59,970 bases of DNA from Nocardioides lianchengensis (GTDB lineage Bacteria > Actinomycetota > Actinomycetes > Propionibacteriales > Nocardioidaceae). The stretch is from positions 274,261 through 334,230 of the forward strand of contig NZ_FMZM01000007.1 of the NCBI RefSeq assembly GCF_900101465.1. Reading direction: 5' to 3'. Shown here piece by piece: positions 51,165-59,970 of this stretch (the stretch's first letter is position 1; every line of letters begins with the position of its first letter). The translations under genes were made by a program, and so were the position numbers. Under the pieces are notes generated by a model. That model ran no database searches. It worked only from the letters and a program-made list of their open reading frames with translations, and was not told the DNA's origin.

Positions 51165-51984
51165 GGAACTCGCTGCACCCCACGTCGAGGCGGTACGTCG
51201 CCAGCTCGTCGCCGCGGGTCTCGCCGCGGTTGACGATCACCACCGGCGTCCCCGCCTTGGCCGCGCGGCGGACGAACCGGAACCCGCTCATCACCGTCAG
51301 GCTCGATCCCGCCACCAGCAGCGCGCCGCCCGCGTCGACCAGCGCGTCGACCGCCGCGTAGCAGCGCTCGACCCGCGGGGCGGGCACGTTCTCGCCGAAG
51401 AACACCACGTCCGGCTTCAGCACCCCGCCGCACACCTCGCAGGCCGGCACCACGAAGCCCGCGGTCTCCTCCAGGTCGACGTCGCCGTCGGGCCGCACCT
51501 CGGCCGCCGCGTGCTCGGCCAGCCAGCCCGGGTTGGCCGCGTCGAGGCGCCCCTGCAGCTCGGCCCGCCCCGAGGTCGTGCGGCAGTCCAGGCACACGAC
51601 GTCGGCGATCCGCCCGTGCAGGGCGACCAGCCGCCGACTGCCGGCGCGCTCGTGCAGCCCGTCGACGTTCTGGGTGATCAGCAGGGTCGGATCGAGCGCG
51701 GCCAGCGCGAGGTGGCCGGCGTTCGGACCGGCGGCCCGCATCCGGCTCCAGCCGAGGTGGCTGCGGGCCCAGTACCGCTGCCGCGCGGCCTCGCCCGAGA
51801 CGAACTCGCCGTACGTCATCGGCGTCCGGGCGGGCGAGCCCGGTCCCCGGTAGTCGGGGATCCCGGAGTCGGTCGACAGCCCGGCCCCGGTCAGCACGAC
51901 CAGCGGACGGTCGCGCAGCAGGGCGAGCGCATCGGTGGTGGTCGACCCGGCGGACGTCTGCACGTCGTCGAGGGTACGTCGCAC
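51145..51984 (-). CDS. Sir2-type NAD-dependent deacylase
   Basis: A 279-residue sirtuin. GAGLSTDSGIPDYRG (33-47), TQNVDGLHERAG (104-115), catalytic H123 in LHGR, and zinc cysteines C131/C134 and C182/C185 are all present. PVVIVNRGET ends the NAD fold. It would remove acyl groups from lysines using NAD. The gene starts at a GTG four bases after the tetR stop and may be expressed with it. Confidence 0.92.
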   Translation of the reverse strand: MRRTLDDVQTSAGSTTTDALALLRDRPLVVLTGAGLSTDSGIPDYRGPGSPARTPMTYGEFVSGEAARQRYWARSHLGWSRMRAAGPNAGHLALAALDPTLLITQNVDGLHERAGSRRLVALHGRIADVVCLDCRTTSGRAELQGRLDAANPGWLAEHAAAEVRPDGDVDLEETAGFVVPACEVCGGVLKPDVVFFGENVPAPRVERCYAAVDALVDAGGALLVAGSSLTVMSGFRFVRRAAKAGTPVVIVNRGETRGDELATYRLDVGCSEFLSALAP

Positions 51985-51988
51985 CGCG

Positions 51989-52690
<702 letters not shown>

Positions 52691-52696
52691 GGATCA

Positions 52697-52728
52697 ACGA
52701 TAACGCGTGGTTGCTAGCACTGGTGCTA
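52697..52728. promoter_or_regulatory. TetR/NmrA divergent control region
   Basis: The palindrome TAGCAC-TG-GTGCTA (52715-52728) lies midway between the genes. TATCGT on the minus strand (52702-52697) is a leaderless -10 for tetR. TTGCTA at 52711-52716 can serve as the NmrA -35 with GATAAC 17 bp on, so the palindrome would cover it. ATCAACGATA is repeated directly at 52693-52702 and 52751-52760. Confidence 0.6.
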
Positions 52729-52770
52729 TCGTCGATAACACAAAGGCTGAATCAACGATAGGAGCGCATC

Positions 52771-53637
52771 ATGTACGTCGTCACCGGTGCCACCGGTCAA
52801 CTGGGGTCGCGGATCGTCCGACGCCTGCTCGAGCGCGTCCCCGCCGACCAGGTCGGGGTGAGCGTCCAGGACGTCCGCGCGGCCGCATCCCTCACCGCGC
52901 GCGGTGTCCGGGTCCGGGCCGGCGACTTCACCGAGCCGGCCACCCTCGCGCACGCCTTCGAGGGCGCCAGCCGGGTGCTCGTGGTGTCGGCGGCCATCCG
53001 GGGCGCCGCCGCGGCGGACGCGGGTCGGGCGGCGGTGACCGCGGCCCGCGACGCCGGCGCCGACCGGGTCCTCTACACCAGCCACCAGGCGGCGTCGTAC
53101 GACTCGCTGTTCCTGCCGCAGCTGACGCACGCCGGGACCGAGGCCCGGCTCGCCGAGCTCGGGGTGCCGTACACCGCGTTGCGCAACGGGTTCTACGCCG
53201 CCACGCTCGGCCACTACGTGGGCGACGCGGTGGCGAGCGGGGTGCTGGCGCTCCCGGAGGACGGGCCCTTCTCGTGGACGGCGCACGACGATCTCGCCGA
53301 GGTCGCGGTGGCCGCCCTCGTGGGGGACGCGACGCTCGACGGGATCACGGCGCCGCTGACCGCCCCCGAGGCACTCGACTTCGAGGCCGTCGCCGGCCTG
53401 GTCTCCGAGATCAGCGGACGAGCGGTCACCCGTGTCGTCGTACCGGACGAGCAGTGGGTCGGGGACGCGGTGGCGGCCGGGACGCCCGCCGGCGTCGCGG
53501 AGTTCACGCTCGGGATGTTCCGGGCGGCCCGGCGTGGTGAGTTCGCGGTCACCGACCCCACGCTCGAGCGGGTCATCGGTCGTCCCGCGACGTCGGTGCG
53601 CGAGGTCCTGCAGGACCTGGTGGGTCAGCGGGCGTAG
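52771..53637 (+). CDS. NmrA-like NAD(P)-binding oxidoreductase
   Basis: A 288-residue Rossmann protein starting MYVVTGATGQLGSRIVRRLLERVPADQVGVSVQDV (G-x-x-G-x-x-G nucleotide motif at 6-12). It resembles NAD(P)H:quinone oxidoreductase type 2 (QorB) of the NmrA family, with YTSHQAASYDSLFLPQLTHAGTEARLAELGVPYTALRNGFYA. It probably reduces quinones or senses NADPH. AGGAG sits 6 nt before the start. Divergent TetR is the likely regulator; the last 13 bp overlap the DUF2277 gene. Confidence 0.87.
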   Translation: MYVVTGATGQLGSRIVRRLLERVPADQVGVSVQDVRAAASLTARGVRVRAGDFTEPATLAHAFEGASRVLVVSAAIRGAAAADAGRAAVTAARDAGADRVLYTSHQAASYDSLFLPQLTHAGTEARLAELGVPYTALRNGFYAATLGHYVGDAVASGVLALPEDGPFSWTAHDDLAEVAVAALVGDATLDGITAPLTAPEALDFEAVAGLVSEISGRAVTRVVVPDEQWVGDAVAAGTPAGVAEFTLGMFRAARRGEFAVTDPTLERVIGRPATSVREVLQDLVGQRA

Positions 53638-53894
53638 CGCAGGGCCGCGCGCGCCCGGGCCTTCTCGGCCTCGACCTCGCGGTTCTTGGGCGGCGCCGTC
53701 GTGACCAGCTCCTCGAGGAGGTGCTCGGTGAGGTGGGCGATCTCGGCGACGGCGCGGTCGAACGCGGCCTGGTTGGCCTGCGACGGCTTCGTGGTGCCAC
53801 TGACCTTGCGGACGTACTGCAAAGCGGCGGCGGTGACCTCGCTGCTCGTCGCCGGCGGCTCGAAGTTGTTGAGCGGGCGGATGTTGCGGCACAT
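53625..53894 (-). CDS. DUF2277 family protein
   Basis: An 89-residue protein, MCRNIRPLNNFEPPATSSEVTAAALQYVRKVSGTTKPSQANQAAFDRAVAEIAHLTEHLLEELVTTAPPKNREVEAEKARARAALR, a full match in pattern to DUF2277, small conserved actinobacterial proteins of unknown function. It is convergent with the NmrA gene, overlapping by 13 bp. No more can be said of function. Confidence 0.9.
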   Translation of the reverse strand: MCRNIRPLNNFEPPATSSEVTAAALQYVRKVSGTTKPSQANQAAFDRAVAEIAHLTEHLLEELVTTAPPKNREVEAEKARARAALRYAR

Positions 53895-53931
53895 GCCTCG
53901 AGGGTACGACGGCCGCCGGCGGCCGTCCCTT

Positions 53932-53977
53932 CGTTGGTCGAGTAGCCCCGCGAGGAACGAGCGGGGCGTATCGAGAC
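53932..53977. repeat. Dispersed REP-like element with hairpin
   Basis: The sequence from TCGTTGGTCGAGTAG to CGTATCGAGACC is close to the reverse complement of 16-61. Inside it GCCCCGC (53945-53951) pairs with GCGGGGC (53961-53967) around a 9-nt loop. It lies between convergently placed DUF2277 upstream side and the beta-propeller gene end, without coding potential. Confidence 0.65.
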
Positions 53978-53978
53978 C

Positions 53979-55886
53979 TCACACCTCGAAGTACGACACC
54001 TCGGAGCCCGTCACCAGCACCACCCGGCCGTCGCCGAGCGGCACGGTCCGGACCTCGGCGACGTCCTCGCCGTGCTCGACCTCGACCATCCGGTTGCTGA
54101 TCTGCCGGTCGTGGAGGTGCAGCACGGAGACGTAGCCGGTCTGGCCGCGCCGGCCGTAGTCGGCGATCACGGTCAGCAGGGTCCGCTGCTCGGGCAGCCA
54201 GGTGACCTGGCGCGGGTCCTGGCCGGCGAGCGCCTGGGACCCGGCACGGTAGGAGTGGACGTCGAGCTGTCGGACGGCAGTGAGGTCGGTGACGTCGAAG
54301 AAGCCCGCCTGGGCTCCCCAGCCGCGGCCGGTCCCGGTCGGCCCCTGGCCGAGGCCGATCATCCGGTTCTTGCCGAGCGGGTGGAGGTACTCGGAGAAGC
54401 CGGGGATCTTCAGCTCGCCGAGCAGCGTGGGGGCGGTCTCGTCGGAGAGGTCGACGGCGTAGAGCGGGTCGACCTCCCGGAAGGTCACCACGACGGCCAG
54501 CGCGTCGAACCAGCGCACCGACTTGATCTGCTCGTCGACCCCGAGGTCGTCGAGCCGCCCGACCTCGACCAGGGCGGGGCCGTCCTGCTCCAGGGTGAGG
54601 ACCGAGTTGAAGTTGCCGGTGAGCTGGCTCGGCCCGACGGCCAGGCGCAGCACGCCGTCCTGCTCGTCCATCGCCCAGCGGTCCGCGACCACGCCGTCGA
54701 CCCGGCCGCTCGCGAGGTACGTCGTCCCGGTGCCGGCGAGCTCGAGGTCGTGGACCGTGGTGGTGCCGGCCAGCTCCTCGTCGTACGCGGCGGTGATGCC
54801 CGTCGACTCGCGGAAGCAGCACCCCCAGCCGCTCCCGTGGCTGGTGGCGAGGTAGAGGTGGTGGGGTGAGAAGTAGGCGACGTCGGCCGCGGCGGCCAGG
54901 CCCTGGACGGTGCGCTCCGCGGGGTCGCCGGCCGCGAAGCCGACCACGGCGAGGGTGTCGAGCCCCGCGGCCTCGTCGGGGAGGGCGACCGCGGAGCAGT
55001 CGACCAGCGGCGTCGTCGCGCCGTCCTCGGTGACCGTGGGGAGCCAGTCCTCGATCGTGGTCGCGCGCACCAGCGCGCGGTTGGCCCGCAGCGCCTCCCG
55101 GTCGGTACGGCGGCGGGTCGGGTGGGTGAAGTCCAGGTCCGGCAGCCCCGCCGCGACCACGACCCGGACCGCGTCCCCGTGCAGCCGGGCGGCGAGCAGG
55201 CGGGCGTCGTAGTCGGCGGTCGTCGTGACGACCGGTGCGGCCGGGTCGCCGAGGTCGACGCCGAGCACCCGGGTCGTCCCGTCGGGCCGGGCGGCCACGA
55301 CCGTCGCGGTGTCGCCCGCCAGCAGCAGCTCGCCCTCCTGCGCCCCACCGAGCACCAGGCGCCCGAGCCGCGCCGGCGCGCCGCCGCCGCGGACGTCGTA
55401 CGTCGTGAGGACGCCGTCGTCGAGGCGGACCAGCAGCTCGCCGTCGGTCTTCACGACGTCGGGCTCGTCGACCCCGGACTCCTGGACGTTGGTCCCGCTC
55501 TCCTCGCTGGTGGCCCGCTGCGAGGCCGGGGCCTTGGCGGCTCCGGCGTAGCCGCTCGCCCTCCGCACGGCGCCGTCGTCGGCGAGCTCCTCGAGCAGGA
55601 CCGGGCCCCCGCGGTAGAGGGAGGTGTCGCCCCAGCCCCAGGGGCCGACCAGGTCGACGGCCCGCTCGACGTACGCCTCGAGGAGGGTGGCGCAGTCGTC
55701 GGCGTACCCGACGGGCGCGCCGGGGGCGGCGAACGGCGCCGCGACCGGGCTCGCGTCGGTGCCGCCGCGGTGGGGCCCGTCCGGCCGGTCGGGACCGTCC
55801 GGACCACCCACCGCCGTCCCGGCGACGAAGGCGCCGGCGAGGGCGGCGGTGGTGACGAGCACGAGGAGCGGGCGCGAGCGGGGCAT
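53979..55886 (-). CDS. Secreted beta-propeller domain protein
   Basis: A 635-residue protein of the Beta_propel family (PF09826-like). A signal peptide (RPLLVLVTTAALAGAFVAGTAVG, residues 5-27) is followed by a Pro/Gly/Asp linker, then the hallmark GTNVQESGVDEPDVVKTDGELLVRL near residue 130 and a long WD-like propeller with TSHGSGWGCCFREST, PGFSEYLHPLGKNRMIGLGQG and SVLHLHDRQISNRMVEVEHGED. It is exported and perhaps anchored; actinobacterial members are of unknown function. Confidence 0.85.
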   Translation of the reverse strand: MPRSRPLLVLVTTAALAGAFVAGTAVGGPDGPDRPDGPHRGGTDASPVAAPFAAPGAPVGYADDCATLLEAYVERAVDLVGPWGWGDTSLYRGGPVLLEELADDGAVRRASGYAGAAKAPASQRATSEESGTNVQESGVDEPDVVKTDGELLVRLDDGVLTTYDVRGGGAPARLGRLVLGGAQEGELLLAGDTATVVAARPDGTTRVLGVDLGDPAAPVVTTTADYDARLLAARLHGDAVRVVVAAGLPDLDFTHPTRRRTDREALRANRALVRATTIEDWLPTVTEDGATTPLVDCSAVALPDEAAGLDTLAVVGFAAGDPAERTVQGLAAAADVAYFSPHHLYLATSHGSGWGCCFRESTGITAAYDEELAGTTTVHDLELAGTGTTYLASGRVDGVVADRWAMDEQDGVLRLAVGPSQLTGNFNSVLTLEQDGPALVEVGRLDDLGVDEQIKSVRWFDALAVVVTFREVDPLYAVDLSDETAPTLLGELKIPGFSEYLHPLGKNRMIGLGQGPTGTGRGWGAQAGFFDVTDLTAVRQLDVHSYRAGSQALAGQDPRQVTWLPEQRTLLTVIADYGRRGQTGYVSVLHLHDRQISNRMVEVEHGEDVAEVRTVPLGDGRVVLVTGSEVSYFEV

Positions 55887-55933
55887 GGGGCTCGGACGCC
55901 GGACCGGCGGGCGGGGTTCCGTCGGGTGGCAGC

Positions 55934-57106
55934 ATGGCGGCCATGGCTGATGCTCCCGACCTCGACCTGGTGCTCTTCGGCGCCACCGGCTTCACCGGCG
56001 CGCTGACCGCCGAGTACCTCGCCGCGCACGCCCCGGCCGGGCTCCGCTGGGCGCTCGCCGGACGCAACCTCGACAAGCTGGCCGCGGTCCGCGACCGGCT
56101 CGGTCCGGACGCGGGCAGGCTCGAGCTGATCCGGGCCGACGTCACCGACCCGGCCTCGCTGGCCGACCTCGCGCGCCGGACCAAGGTCGTCATCACGACC
56201 GTCGGCCCCTACCTCACGTACGGCGAGCCGCTGGTCGCCGCCTGCGCGGAGGCCGGCACCGACTACGTCGACCTGACCGGCGAGCCCGAGTTCGTCGACC
56301 GCATGTACGTCGCCCACCACGCCACCGCCCAGCGCACCGGGGCCCGGATCGTGCACGCCTGCGGCTTCGACTCGATCCCGCACGACCTCGGTGCGCTCCA
56401 CACCGTGCAGGAGCTGGCCGCGGCCGGTCCGGTGACGGTGCGCGGAGTGGTCCGCGCCGGCGGCACCTTCTCGGGCGGCACCTTCCACTCCGCGCTGAAC
56501 CAGTTCGCGCGGGCGCGGCAGATGCGTGAGGCGTCGGTCGCCCGGAGGCGGGTCGAGCCGCGCCCCGAGGGCCGCTCCTCGCGCGCGGTCGGCGGCAAGC
56601 CGCACCGCGACCCGGTGCTGGGCTTCTGGCTGGTCCCGCTGCCGACCATCGACCCGTTCGTGGTGGCGCGGAGCGGGGCGGCGCTGGCGTCGTACGGGCC
56701 GGAGTTCCGTTACTCCCACTACGCCGGCACCAAGACCCTGCGCTACGCCGCCGGCGGGGCGGTCGGCGCGGGCGCCCTGGCCCTGGCCAGCCAGGTCCGG
56801 CCGCTGCGCCACCTGCTGCTGAGCCGGGTGCCGCAGGGGGAGGGGCCCGACGAGCGTCGGCGCGAGAAGGCCTGGTTCACCGTCGATCTGGTCGGCGAGG
56901 GAGACGGCCGCACCGTCCACACGCGCGTCTCCGGCGGTGACCCCGGCTACGGCGAGACCGCGAAGATGCTGGCCGAGTCGGCGCTCTGCCTGGCCTTCGA
57001 CGACAACCCGCCCACCTCCGGTTCGGTGACGACCGCGCAGGCGATGGGGGCGAACCTGATCACCCGGCTGCGGGCGGTTGGGATGCGCTTCGAGACCGTC
57101 GACTGA
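55934..57106 (+). CDS. Saccharopine dehydrogenase-like / trans-acting enoyl reductase family
   Basis: A 390-residue NAD(P)-binding protein. LDLVLFGATGFTGALTAEYLAAHAPAGLRWALAGRNLDKL is the family Rossmann start; VGPYLTYGEPLVAACAEAGTDYVDLTGEPEFV and HACGFDSIPHDLGALH are the hallmark of the group that includes mycobacterial Rv2953 trans-acting enoyl reductase. Membrane or lipid association is usual. The real substrate here is unknown. An ATG three codons in is an alternative start. Confidence 0.85.
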   Translation: MAAMADAPDLDLVLFGATGFTGALTAEYLAAHAPAGLRWALAGRNLDKLAAVRDRLGPDAGRLELIRADVTDPASLADLARRTKVVITTVGPYLTYGEPLVAACAEAGTDYVDLTGEPEFVDRMYVAHHATAQRTGARIVHACGFDSIPHDLGALHTVQELAAAGPVTVRGVVRAGGTFSGGTFHSALNQFARARQMREASVARRRVEPRPEGRSSRAVGGKPHRDPVLGFWLVPLPTIDPFVVARSGAALASYGPEFRYSHYAGTKTLRYAAGGAVGAGALALASQVRPLRHLLLSRVPQGEGPDERRREKAWFTVDLVGEGDGRTVHTRVSGGDPGYGETAKMLAESALCLAFDDNPPTSGSVTTAQAMGANLITRLRAVGMRFETVD

Positions 57107-57144
57107 CGGCGACGACCGGACCAGCGGGCCCGGAGGAAATGGAA

Positions 57145-57180
57145 GAAGCCCGCTGGCGTCTCGGGTCACCAGCGGGCTTC
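57145..57180 (+). terminator. Terminator after the saccharopine dehydrogenase-like gene
   Basis: A perfect 12-bp stem, GAAGCCCGCTGG (57145-57156) with CCAGCGGGCTTC (57169-57180), loop of 12 nt, then GTGGACTACTTTA. It is 38 bp after the stop. Confidence 0.85.
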
Positions 57181-57316
57181 GTGGACTACTTTAAACGACC
57201 CTCTGAATCGGTGTCCGGGGAATCCCGCAGGACATGACGACTGGTCCAGACCGCCGGTTGGTCCGAGCCGTCCGCGGGCAGGAGGTCATGTGCTGGGGGG
57301 AGACAGCAGGTGGAGC

Positions 57317-57556
57317 ATGGAGCAGGACCACCGGATGCGCTTCCAGCTGTCGCACCGCGACGGACTGCTGGTGCGGCGGCTGCTGGACCGCGACGGTTTC
57401 GCCGTCGACGGCCCCGACGGTCGAGGTGACGACCGGCGCACGCAGCTGAGCGTGGTCGCCGAGACCGAGGGCCGTGCGGCCCGGGTGCGCGAGGTGGTCG
57501 CGCGCTGGGCGCCCGAGGCCGTCCGGGTCGACAGATTCCGCCCCGATCCTGTCTAG
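57317..57556 (+). CDS. Small hypothetical protein
   Basis: A 79-residue, strongly charged protein, MEQDHRMRFQLSHRDGLLVRRLLDRDGF...TQLSVVAETEGRAARVREVVARWAPEAVRVDRF, with a beta-alpha-beta-like pattern. AGGTGGAGC lies directly before the ATG; a GTG at 57290, preceded by GGAGGT, would give 88 residues. I recognise no family. Its TAG stop shares the tetramer CTAG at 57553-57556 with the stop of the convergent gene. Confidence 0.55.
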   Translation: MEQDHRMRFQLSHRDGLLVRRLLDRDGFAVDGPDGRGDDRRTQLSVVAETEGRAARVREVVARWAPEAVRVDRFRPDPV

Positions 57557-58119
57557 GTCGGCCCGGGGCGGAAGAGGTAGTTGTGCGCTCGGTCCTGTCC
57601 GTCGAGCCCGGCGACCGAGGTGAAGCGAGCGAGCGCGCTCGCGGCCATGTCGACCGTCTCGGGTTTCGGGTGCAGCTGAACGTAGATTCCCTCGAAGACC
57701 AGCCAGGCACGGGCAGCGACCTCGGCATGTCCGAGGCCGTCCTCGTCCCCAGCGAGCGCGACGTCGACCAGCAGGCGCTCGCGCTCCTGGGCGAGCACGC
57801 TCAGCCTGATGTCGCGGTAGCGGTGGTGCTCGCCGAGGTAGACACTCGCCTCGGCGGGCTCCCCGAAGGAGCAGCTCACCTCGAGCCCGACCATCGACGC
57901 CCAGGAACCGGCGAGCGGAGCGGGAACCCAGTCGATGGTGAGCGAGGACGTGACCTCCGTGGTGTCGACCGGAGTCACGTCGAGGTCGACCTCGAAGGTC
58001 CAGGTGAGCGCCGCGTCGTACCCGCTCACCGGGTTCTCGAAGAGCAGCCCGTTCCACCTACCGCCCGTCGGGATCAGATCGACCACCTGGGCAGTATGGA
58101 TCGTTGCCTCCGGGCTCAC
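57553..58119 (-). CDS. Hypothetical protein coupled to the LacI regulator
   Basis: A 188-residue protein from a GTG overlapping the lacI stop (GTGA). It appears to be rich in beta strands in the first half (NGLLFENPVSGYDAALTWTFEVDLDVTPVDTTEVTSSLTIDWVPAP) and helical near the end. I see no signal peptide or known motif. Coupling to a sugar-type LacI regulator suggests a role in the same pathway, but nothing confirms it. Confidence 0.55.
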   Translation of the reverse strand: MSPEATIHTAQVVDLIPTGGRWNGLLFENPVSGYDAALTWTFEVDLDVTPVDTTEVTSSLTIDWVPAPLAGSWASMVGLEVSCSFGEPAEASVYLGEHHRYRDIRLSVLAQERERLLVDVALAGDEDGLGHAEVAARAWLVFEGIYVQLHPKPETVDMAASALARFTSVAGLDGQDRAHNYLFRPGPT

Positions 58120-59141
58120 CGCGTCGACGCACGGGCGACGAGCTCGGGAGTGAAGAGCACCTGGCGGTGCCGGTGGGCCTCGTCGGTCGCCTCGTCGAGG
58201 ACGAGCTCGGCGGCGGTGCGGCCGAGCTCCTGGCGGGGCTGGCGCACGGACGTGAGAGGTACGGCGGCCGCCGCGGCGAACTCGATGTCGTCGTAGCCGA
58301 CGATGGCCAGCTGCTCGGGGACCTGGGTGCCGGAGCCGATGGCCTGCTGGAGCAGGCCGAGGGCGAGCAGGTCGTTGGCGCAGAACGCCGCCGTGGGTCG
58401 GCGGGCCGTCGGGAGGCCGGCGAGGCGCTCGCCGGCGTTGCGGCCCTCCTGGACGTCGAGGGTCGTGGTGGCGAGCACGACGAGGTCGTCGGCGGGGAGA
58501 CCGGCCGCGGCCCAGGCCTGGCGGGCGCCCTCGAGGCGGTCGCGGACCTGGCCGAGGTGCGGTGGTCCGCCGATGAAGGCGACCTGGGTGTGGCCGCGGT
58601 CGACGAGGTGCTCGACGGCCAGCCGGCCGCCGTGCAGGTCGTCGACGGCCACCGAGCAGAAGCTGGCGTCCGAGCGGGTCCGGTCGACGATCACCAGCGG
58701 GGTGCCCCGGCGCCGTACCTCCTTCAGGACCGCGGCGTCGGGATCGACCGGCGTGACCAGCACCCCCTGGACGCGCTGCTGCTGGAGCAGCGCCAGGTGG
58801 GCCTCCTCGCGCGAGGCCAGGTTGCTGCTGTTGCACAGGACGAGGGCGAGGTCGGCCTCGTTGGCCGCGAGCTCGAGCCCGCGGGCGACGTCGGTGAAGA
58901 AGGGGTTCGAGGCGTCGAGCATCACGTAGGCGAGGGTCCGGCTGGTGCCGGCGCGGAGCTGGCGGGCCGACTCGTTGCGGACGAAGCCGAGCTCCGTCAT
59001 CGCCTCCTGCACCCGGACCCGGGTCGCGCTCCCCACCCGGTCGGGCCGGTTGAGGACGTTGGAGACCGTGCCGACGGAGACCCCGGCGGCAGCGGCCACG
59101 TCCTTCACGGACGCGGCCCGCGGGGCGTGGGTCAGCGACAT
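58116..59141 (-). CDS. LacI family transcriptional regulator
   Basis: A 341-residue LacI regulator: helix-turn-helix VKDVAAAAGVSVGTVSNVLNRPDRVGSATRVRVQEAMTELGFVRNESARQLRAG (residues 12-65), then a periplasmic-binding-protein-like sugar domain with VLVTPVDPDAAVLKEV, FCANDLLALGLLQQAIGSGTQVPEQLAIVGYDDIEFA. AAGGAG precedes the ATG. The neighbouring rhamnose-type binding protein suggests control of sugar uptake. No operator was recognised. Confidence 0.92.
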   Translation of the reverse strand: MSLTHAPRAASVKDVAAAAGVSVGTVSNVLNRPDRVGSATRVRVQEAMTELGFVRNESARQLRAGTSRTLAYVMLDASNPFFTDVARGLELAANEADLALVLCNSSNLASREEAHLALLQQQRVQGVLVTPVDPDAAVLKEVRRRGTPLVIVDRTRSDASFCSVAVDDLHGGRLAVEHLVDRGHTQVAFIGGPPHLGQVRDRLEGARQAWAAAGLPADDLVVLATTTLDVQEGRNAGERLAGLPTARRPTAAFCANDLLALGLLQQAIGSGTQVPEQLAIVGYDDIEFAAAAAVPLTSVRQPRQELGRTAAELVLDEATDEAHRHRQVLFTPELVARASTR

Positions 59142-59287
59142 CTCGGTCTCCTTCCTCGGGTGGTCGTGAGTGGTACGGCGGGGTGGGGTGCCCGGCCGGC
59201 CACGGGAGAGCCATGGCCGGCCGGGCGGGTCTCGCGGGGTGGTGCGGTGGTGCTTCGGTGCGTGGTGCTGCAGGGTGCCTTCGGAAC

Positions 59288-59434
59288 CCTGGATCAGGGT
59301 TTCGAGACGGGGTGCGCAGCCCCGAGCAAGCTCGGCTCCGCGCGCCCCTCCTCAACCCGATCGCCTCCTCCGGCCTTCGCAGGCTCAGGCCGGGGCGATC
59401 GCCCCGACCCGAGCCGTCGCAGGCTCAGGCTCGG
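59288..59434. repeat. GC-rich hairpins between lacI and the sugar-binding gene
   Basis: The 298-bp gap 59142-59439 holds no gene. It has a nested stem (59359-59365 with 59394-59400, and 59370-59376 with 59387-59393) and a second stem (59409-59415 with 59428-59434), both with the same loop text TCGCAGGCTCAGG. Upstream is a GTTTCGAGACGG...CCTCCTCAACCC stretch of dispersed-repeat appearance. The stems may terminate the sugar-binding gene. Confidence 0.5.
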
Positions 59435-59439
59435 ATCGG

Positions 59440-59970
59440 TCAAAAGTCGAAGTCGGCGATGTTGTCGGCGTTGAAGCGGAACGGGTCGCCGAGCAGGACG
59501 GTGTTGTCCGCGCCGACGGTGAACTCGCCGAGGTCGCCGGCGGTGAAGGAGTCACCCTCGCCCTCGATGTCGCCCTTGACGAGCGCCTCGGCGGCGTAGG
59601 CGGCCAGGTAGCCCAGGTCGCCCGGGTTCCACAGGGCGAACTCAGTGACGGTGCCGTCGTTGACGAAGTCACGCATCTGGTTCGGGGTGCCCAGACCGGT
59701 CAGCGCGACCTTGCCCTTCGCGTCGGAGGTGGACAGGTAGCGCGCGGCAGCGGCGATACCGACCGTGGTCGGGGAGATGATGCCCTTGAGGTCGGGGTGC
59801 TTGTTCAGCAGCGCCGCGGTCGCGTCGAACGACTTCTGGTCGTCGTCGTCACCGTAGACGGTGTCGACGACCTTGATGTCGGGGTGCGAGGCAGCGATCT
59901 CGTCCTCCATGAGGCCGATCCACTCGTTCTGGTTCGTGGCGTTGGCCGCCGCGGAGAGGAACGCGATCTC
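59440..59970 (-). CDS. rhaS: Rhamnose-type sugar ABC transporter substrate-binding protein (partial)
   Basis: The last 176 residues of a periplasmic-binding-protein family member; the start lies beyond the window. FLSAAANATNQNEWIGLMEDEIA, IKVVDTVYGDDDDQKSFDATAALLNKHPDLKGIISPTTVGIAAAARYLSTSD and LTGLGTPNQMRDFVNDGTVTEFALWNPGDLGYLAAYAAEAL match the rhamnose (RhaS) lipoprotein pattern. It should present rhamnose or a related sugar to a permease outside the window. Autoinducer-2-type (LsrB) binding is the alternative. Confidence 0.8.
   Translation of the reverse strand, partial: EIAFLSAAANATNQNEWIGLMEDEIAASHPDIKVVDTVYGDDDDQKSFDATAALLNKHPDLKGIISPTTVGIAAAARYLSTSDAKGKVALTGLGTPNQMRDFVNDGTVTEFALWNPGDLGYLAAYAAEALVKGDIEGEGDSFTAGDLGEFTVGADNTVLLGDPFRFNADNIADFDF

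Noticed and set aside
59382..59412. CTCAGG followed by a CCGA-like sequence
   Set aside because: Lies within a repeated hairpin near a sugar gene; the second block does not fit at 12-bp spacing.

Overview
The window looks like chromosome of a motile, Gram-positive, very GC-rich actinobacterium, most likely Nocardioides or a close relative (inference). The coding third positions are almost all G/C and GTG starts are common. Several genes carry a TANNNT -10 box 5-8 nt before the start codon and no Shine-Dalgarno, as expected for leaderless mRNAs. The flagellar set has no P/L-ring genes and includes a FliA/WhiG-type sigma factor.

Layout. 0-12.3 kb is a mixed housekeeping region: serC, a GNAT acetyltransferase, an ASCH-like protein, a secreted M15-like peptidase, citrate synthase, pdxH, a divergent MocR regulator/EamA transporter pair, and a TetR-controlled heterodimeric ABC exporter with one degenerate ATPase site. 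12.24-12.52 kb holds no conventional gene but has a well-formed promoter, a very strong ribosome binding site, a 12-codon ORF and two stem-loops. 13.3-44.4 kb is one almost unbroken motility locus. On the minus strand it runs flgB-flgC-fliE-fliF-fliG-fliH-fliI-fliJ-(NlpC/P60-SLT hydrolase)-fliK-flgD-flgE, then flbD-motA-motB-fliL-fliM-fliN-fliO-fliP-fliQ-fliR-flhB-flhA plus a small membrane protein. Also on the minus strand are fliC, fliD-fliS-(FliT-like), two cheY-cheX pairs, and fliA. On the plus strand lies flgN-flgK-flgL-fliW-csrA. 44.5-60 kb is again mixed: an MFS/MarR efflux operon, a GH13 glucosidase, photolyase with a hotdog protein, a DtxR regulator, Sir2, TetR/NmrA, DUF2277, a secreted beta-propeller protein, a saccharopine-dehydrogenase-like protein, a LacI regulator, and the end of a rhamnose-type sugar-binding protein cut by the window edge.

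How it fits together. Five or six motility units (flgB, flbD, fliM, fliC, cheY-cheX and, less well, flgN) are preceded by CTCAGG-N12-NNNCCGA or a close variant, always with the same 12-bp spacing. This is probably the promoter of the FliA encoded at 39.7-40.6 kb; a seventh, weaker site precedes flhA. Flagellin appears to have a second control layer. Its leader has a hairpin with the loop ACGGAC and a GGA overlapping the Shine-Dalgarno, the arrangement known for CsrA control, and fliW and csrA end the flgN operon. The chemotaxis part is unusual in this window: two response-regulator/phosphatase pairs and no kinase or receptor. Not seen in the window: flgF/flgG, flhF/flhG, cheA, mcp. No tRNA, rRNA, CRISPR array or insertion sequence was recognised.
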